In this document: one piece after another, positions 6,604 through 7,608 of the stretch
Layout: each line of letters opens with the position of its first letter
How positions within the stretch are numbered: position 1 is the first letter of the stretch
NCBI GenBank assembly: GCA_020434605.1
Contig: JAGRAL010000343.1
Span: 1-7,608 of the forward strand
DNA length: 7,608 nt
Origin: Bdellovibrionales bacterium
GTDB lineage: Bacteria > Bdellovibrionota > Bdellovibrionia > Bdellovibrionales > UBA840
Reading direction: 5' to 3'
Notes under the pieces: model-generated
What the model was told of the DNA's origin: nothing
Databases searched by the model: none
Seen by the model: only the letters and a program-made list of their open reading frames with translations
Program-made: the position numbers and the translations under genes

Positions 6604-6610
6604 ACCCTGC
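6574..6610. terminator. Inverted repeat at convergent gene ends, possible bidirectional terminator
   Basis: GCAGG-A-TTTATC (6574-6585) is the reverse complement of GATAAA-C-CCTGC (6599-6610) except for one A-C mismatch, giving 11 base pairs around a 13-base loop. It contains the stop of the 311-residue gene and lies 8 bases beyond the stop of the opposing 119-residue gene, which is where a shared terminator is expected. Neither side has a strong T run (CTCATTTCTA on one strand, TTCTAATAAG on the other), so classical Rho-independent termination would be weak. Confidence 0.45.
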
Positions 6611-6617
6611 CTCATTT

Positions 6618-6977
6618 CTATGGACGATCACAGTCTAGAGTGACTCTGCCGATATCATTTGGCTCTAAAAAACCTGAGTAATCCATTACTCGTGTATTAT
6701 TCTCTCCTCTAGTCAATACAGCTATTGTATGAGGGGTATACGGAATTCGTAAAATGATAGCCTCACCTACAGGTTGCACATAACCGCTAATGGTTTGGTA
6801 TGTTACGTATGCTCCATTCCAACGCTCATCAATAGTTACTCTTTCGTCTGCCATAGTAACCTTGAAGTGATGTTTGCTTTCTGGATCATTCTCACATGTA
6901 ATCACAGGATTTGCGCTAACGGCTGTATAAATTAAGTTTGCTAGTATAAACACAAGTGGGGTAAGTTTTGATTTCAT
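6618..6977 (-). CDS. Small secreted protein of unknown function, 119 residues
   Basis: The ATG has a near-perfect Shine-Dalgarno (AAGGAG, 6985-6990) 7 bases upstream. A signal peptide is clear: M-K-S-K, hydrophobic to about 17, and A-V-S-A ending at 22 for cleavage, leaving a mature protein of about 97 residues. The mature part has just two cysteines, one near each end (28 and 116), which suggests a single disulfide closing a small beta-rich domain; alternating hydrophobic residues (Y-V-T-Y-Q-T-I-S-G-Y, A-I-I-L-R-I-P-Y, T-I-A-V-L) fit beta strands. No known family is recognised. It follows the 152-residue secreted gene after 25 bases in the same direction, so the two are probably one transcript. 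It converges with the 311-residue gene, with 14 bases between stops. Confidence 0.78.
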   Translation of the reverse strand: MKSKLTPLVFILANLIYTAVSANPVITCENDPESKHHFKVTMADERVTIDERWNGAYVTYQTISGYVQPVGEAIILRIPYTPHTIAVLTRGENNTRVMDYSGFLEPNDIGRVTLDCDRP

Positions 6978-7002
6978 TTTAATTCTCCTTCTTATTTAAT
7001 GA

Positions 7003-7461
7003 TTACTGACAGTCGTCAATGTGGCGAGTGCCAACATCTAATAGTCTACTATGCGTGAAGCCAAGCCCTCTGATCTTTCCCTCAACTAGTTCATGCAAAG
7101 TAACTCGACAAGTTCCTGCCTCTACATCAGCGTATAAGCCTTTAGATAATGTAATTTTAAGATCCACTTTTTCTACACTTGGGTTTCCTTGAATCACATC
7201 TTCAGGATCCAAACTTTCATAAGTTGCTATACATGGAGCTGCTTCTCCCTCGTTTCTGTGGTCTAAAATTGTTACTCCAGCCAGCTCAGGAACTAAAACC
7301 TTTAAAACAGGTGAAGTATATCCGGCATTTGATAAACGCACTTGTGTAGTTGATAGATCTACGTTTAAAGTTACTACTTTACTAGATAGCTCAACAACGT
7401 CGGCACTAGCCGTAGTAGCTAAACCCATTACTATTGCAGCACTTAAAATAAAAGACTTCAT
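7003..7461 (-). CDS. Small secreted protein of unknown function, 152 residues
   Basis: I chose the ATG at 7459-7461 rather than the upstream GTG (7483-7485) because it has AAGGGG (7467-7472) 5 bases upstream and begins a textbook signal peptide: M-K-S-F, hydrophobic to about 15, and T-A-S-A ending at 20. The GTG start would add eight residues and lies in a hairpin stem. The mature protein of about 132 residues is rich in Val, Leu and Thr, probably beta-rich, with three cysteines (77, 118, 151), the last next to the C-terminus. The N-terminal mature part (V-V-E-L-S-S-K-V-V-T-L-N-V-D-L) looks like paired beta strands. No family or catalytic motif is recognised. It is the first gene of a likely two-gene operon with the 119-residue secreted protein. 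The strong AT-rich region upstream probably carries its promoter. Confidence 0.8.
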   Translation of the reverse strand: MKSFILSAAIVMGLATTASADVVELSSKVVTLNVDLSTTQVRLSNAGYTSPVLKVLVPELAGVTILDHRNEGEAAPCIATYESLDPEDVIQGNPSVEKVDLKITLSKGLYADVEAGTCRVTLHELVEGKIRGLGFTHSRLLDVGTRHIDDCQ

Positions 7462-7480
7462 AAATACCCCTTTGGTTATG

Positions 7481-7495
7481 GACACTCAGCGTGTC
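7481..7495. repeat. Small perfect hairpin in the 5' leader of the secreted gene pair
   Basis: GACAC (7481-7485) and GTGTC (7491-7495) form a perfect 5-bp stem around a 5-base loop, 20 bases before the ATG of the 152-residue gene. The upstream GTG start candidate lies within the stem. It could affect mRNA stability or be a small operator. The stem is short enough to be chance. Confidence 0.3.
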
Positions 7496-7519
7496 GTTAA
7501 ATGAGTAATAGGGCATATT

Positions 7520-7554
7520 TATTTATAAATATAATGAATTATTATGCTTATAAT
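7520..7554. repeat. Two AT-rich palindromes upstream of the secreted gene pair
   Basis: TATTTATAAATA (7520-7531) is a perfect 12-base palindrome, and ATTAT-GCTT-ATAAT (7541-7554) is an interrupted one 9 bases further. Both lie in or just downstream of the candidate promoter, where a dimeric regulator could bind. A perfect TATAAT (7549-7554) also exists on the + strand and could serve a gene beyond the window, but no matching minus-35 is seen. Confidence 0.3.
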
Positions 7555-7569
7555 GATAAACAATATTAA
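7541..7569 (-). promoter_or_regulatory. Candidate promoter of the small secreted gene pair, in AT-rich DNA
   Basis: Reading the - strand, TTAATA (7564-7569) and CATAAT (7541-7546) are 17 bases apart and match the sigma70 consensus 4/6 and 5/6. An overlapping alternative is TTGCTG-17-TATCAT slightly upstream. Because the whole stretch 7500-7608 is extremely AT-rich, such matches are easy to find, so the exact site is uncertain while the region as promoter is likely. Confidence 0.3.
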
Positions 7570-7608
7570 TGATATCAGCAATAGAAGTAAAATACTTTAT
7601 AGAACTTG

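Noticed and set aside
7462..7485. GTG start (7483-7485) for the 152-residue gene
   Set aside because: It lies in a hairpin stem without a ribosome binding site, whereas the ATG at 7459-7461 has AAGGGG and opens a textbook signal peptide.

Overview
The window looks like chromosomal DNA of an AT-rich, Gram-negative bacterium. The evidence is a bacterial-type seryl-tRNA synthetase, several genes with Sec signal peptides that imply a periplasm, and purine-rich Shine-Dalgarno sites. Its style (a long membrane-anchored TPR protein next to an aminoacyl-tRNA synthetase, then small secreted proteins of unknown function) resembles Bdellovibrionota or other deltaproteobacteria-like genomes. That placement is an impression from gene content and is not proven by the sequence.

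Left part (1-4008, + strand): a 5'-truncated gene for a membrane-anchored, almost entirely TPR protein, then after 1 base a three-helix small membrane protein, then after 39 bases serS. The first two genes are tightly packed and probably co-transcribed with serS. serS may also have its own weak promoter.

Middle part (3998-5379, - strand): a two-gene operon. The first gene encodes an exported thioredoxin-fold protein of TlpA type in which both CXXC cysteines are replaced (M-P-L-S). Its stop overlaps the start of the second gene (ATGA), which encodes an exported protein with TolB/PD40-like beta-propeller repeats. The second gene runs 11 bp into the 3' end of serS. The first gene starts at TTG directly behind a run of ten G (coding strand) that both serves as its probable ribosome binding site and could change length. 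Losing one G would put an upstream ATG in frame.

Intergenic part (5380-5667): 288 bp between divergent genes. It holds the G/C tract, a hairpin, and a 37-codon small ORF with a very good Shine-Dalgarno. The small ORF overlaps nested inverted repeats that could instead be a structured leader RNA.

Right part (5668-7608): a + strand gene for a secreted 311-residue protein of unknown function faces a - strand pair of small secreted proteins (152 and 119 residues), also unknown. An imperfect 12-base inverted repeat at the convergent junction may act as a bidirectional terminator. The last ~120 bases are very AT-rich, contain two palindromes and probably the promoter of the - strand pair.

No tRNA, rRNA, CRISPR array, insertion sequence or phage gene was seen. 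The most unusual items are the redox-dead thioredoxin-propeller pair with its homopolymer-controlled start, and the small ORF/structured RNA region upstream of the 311-residue gene.
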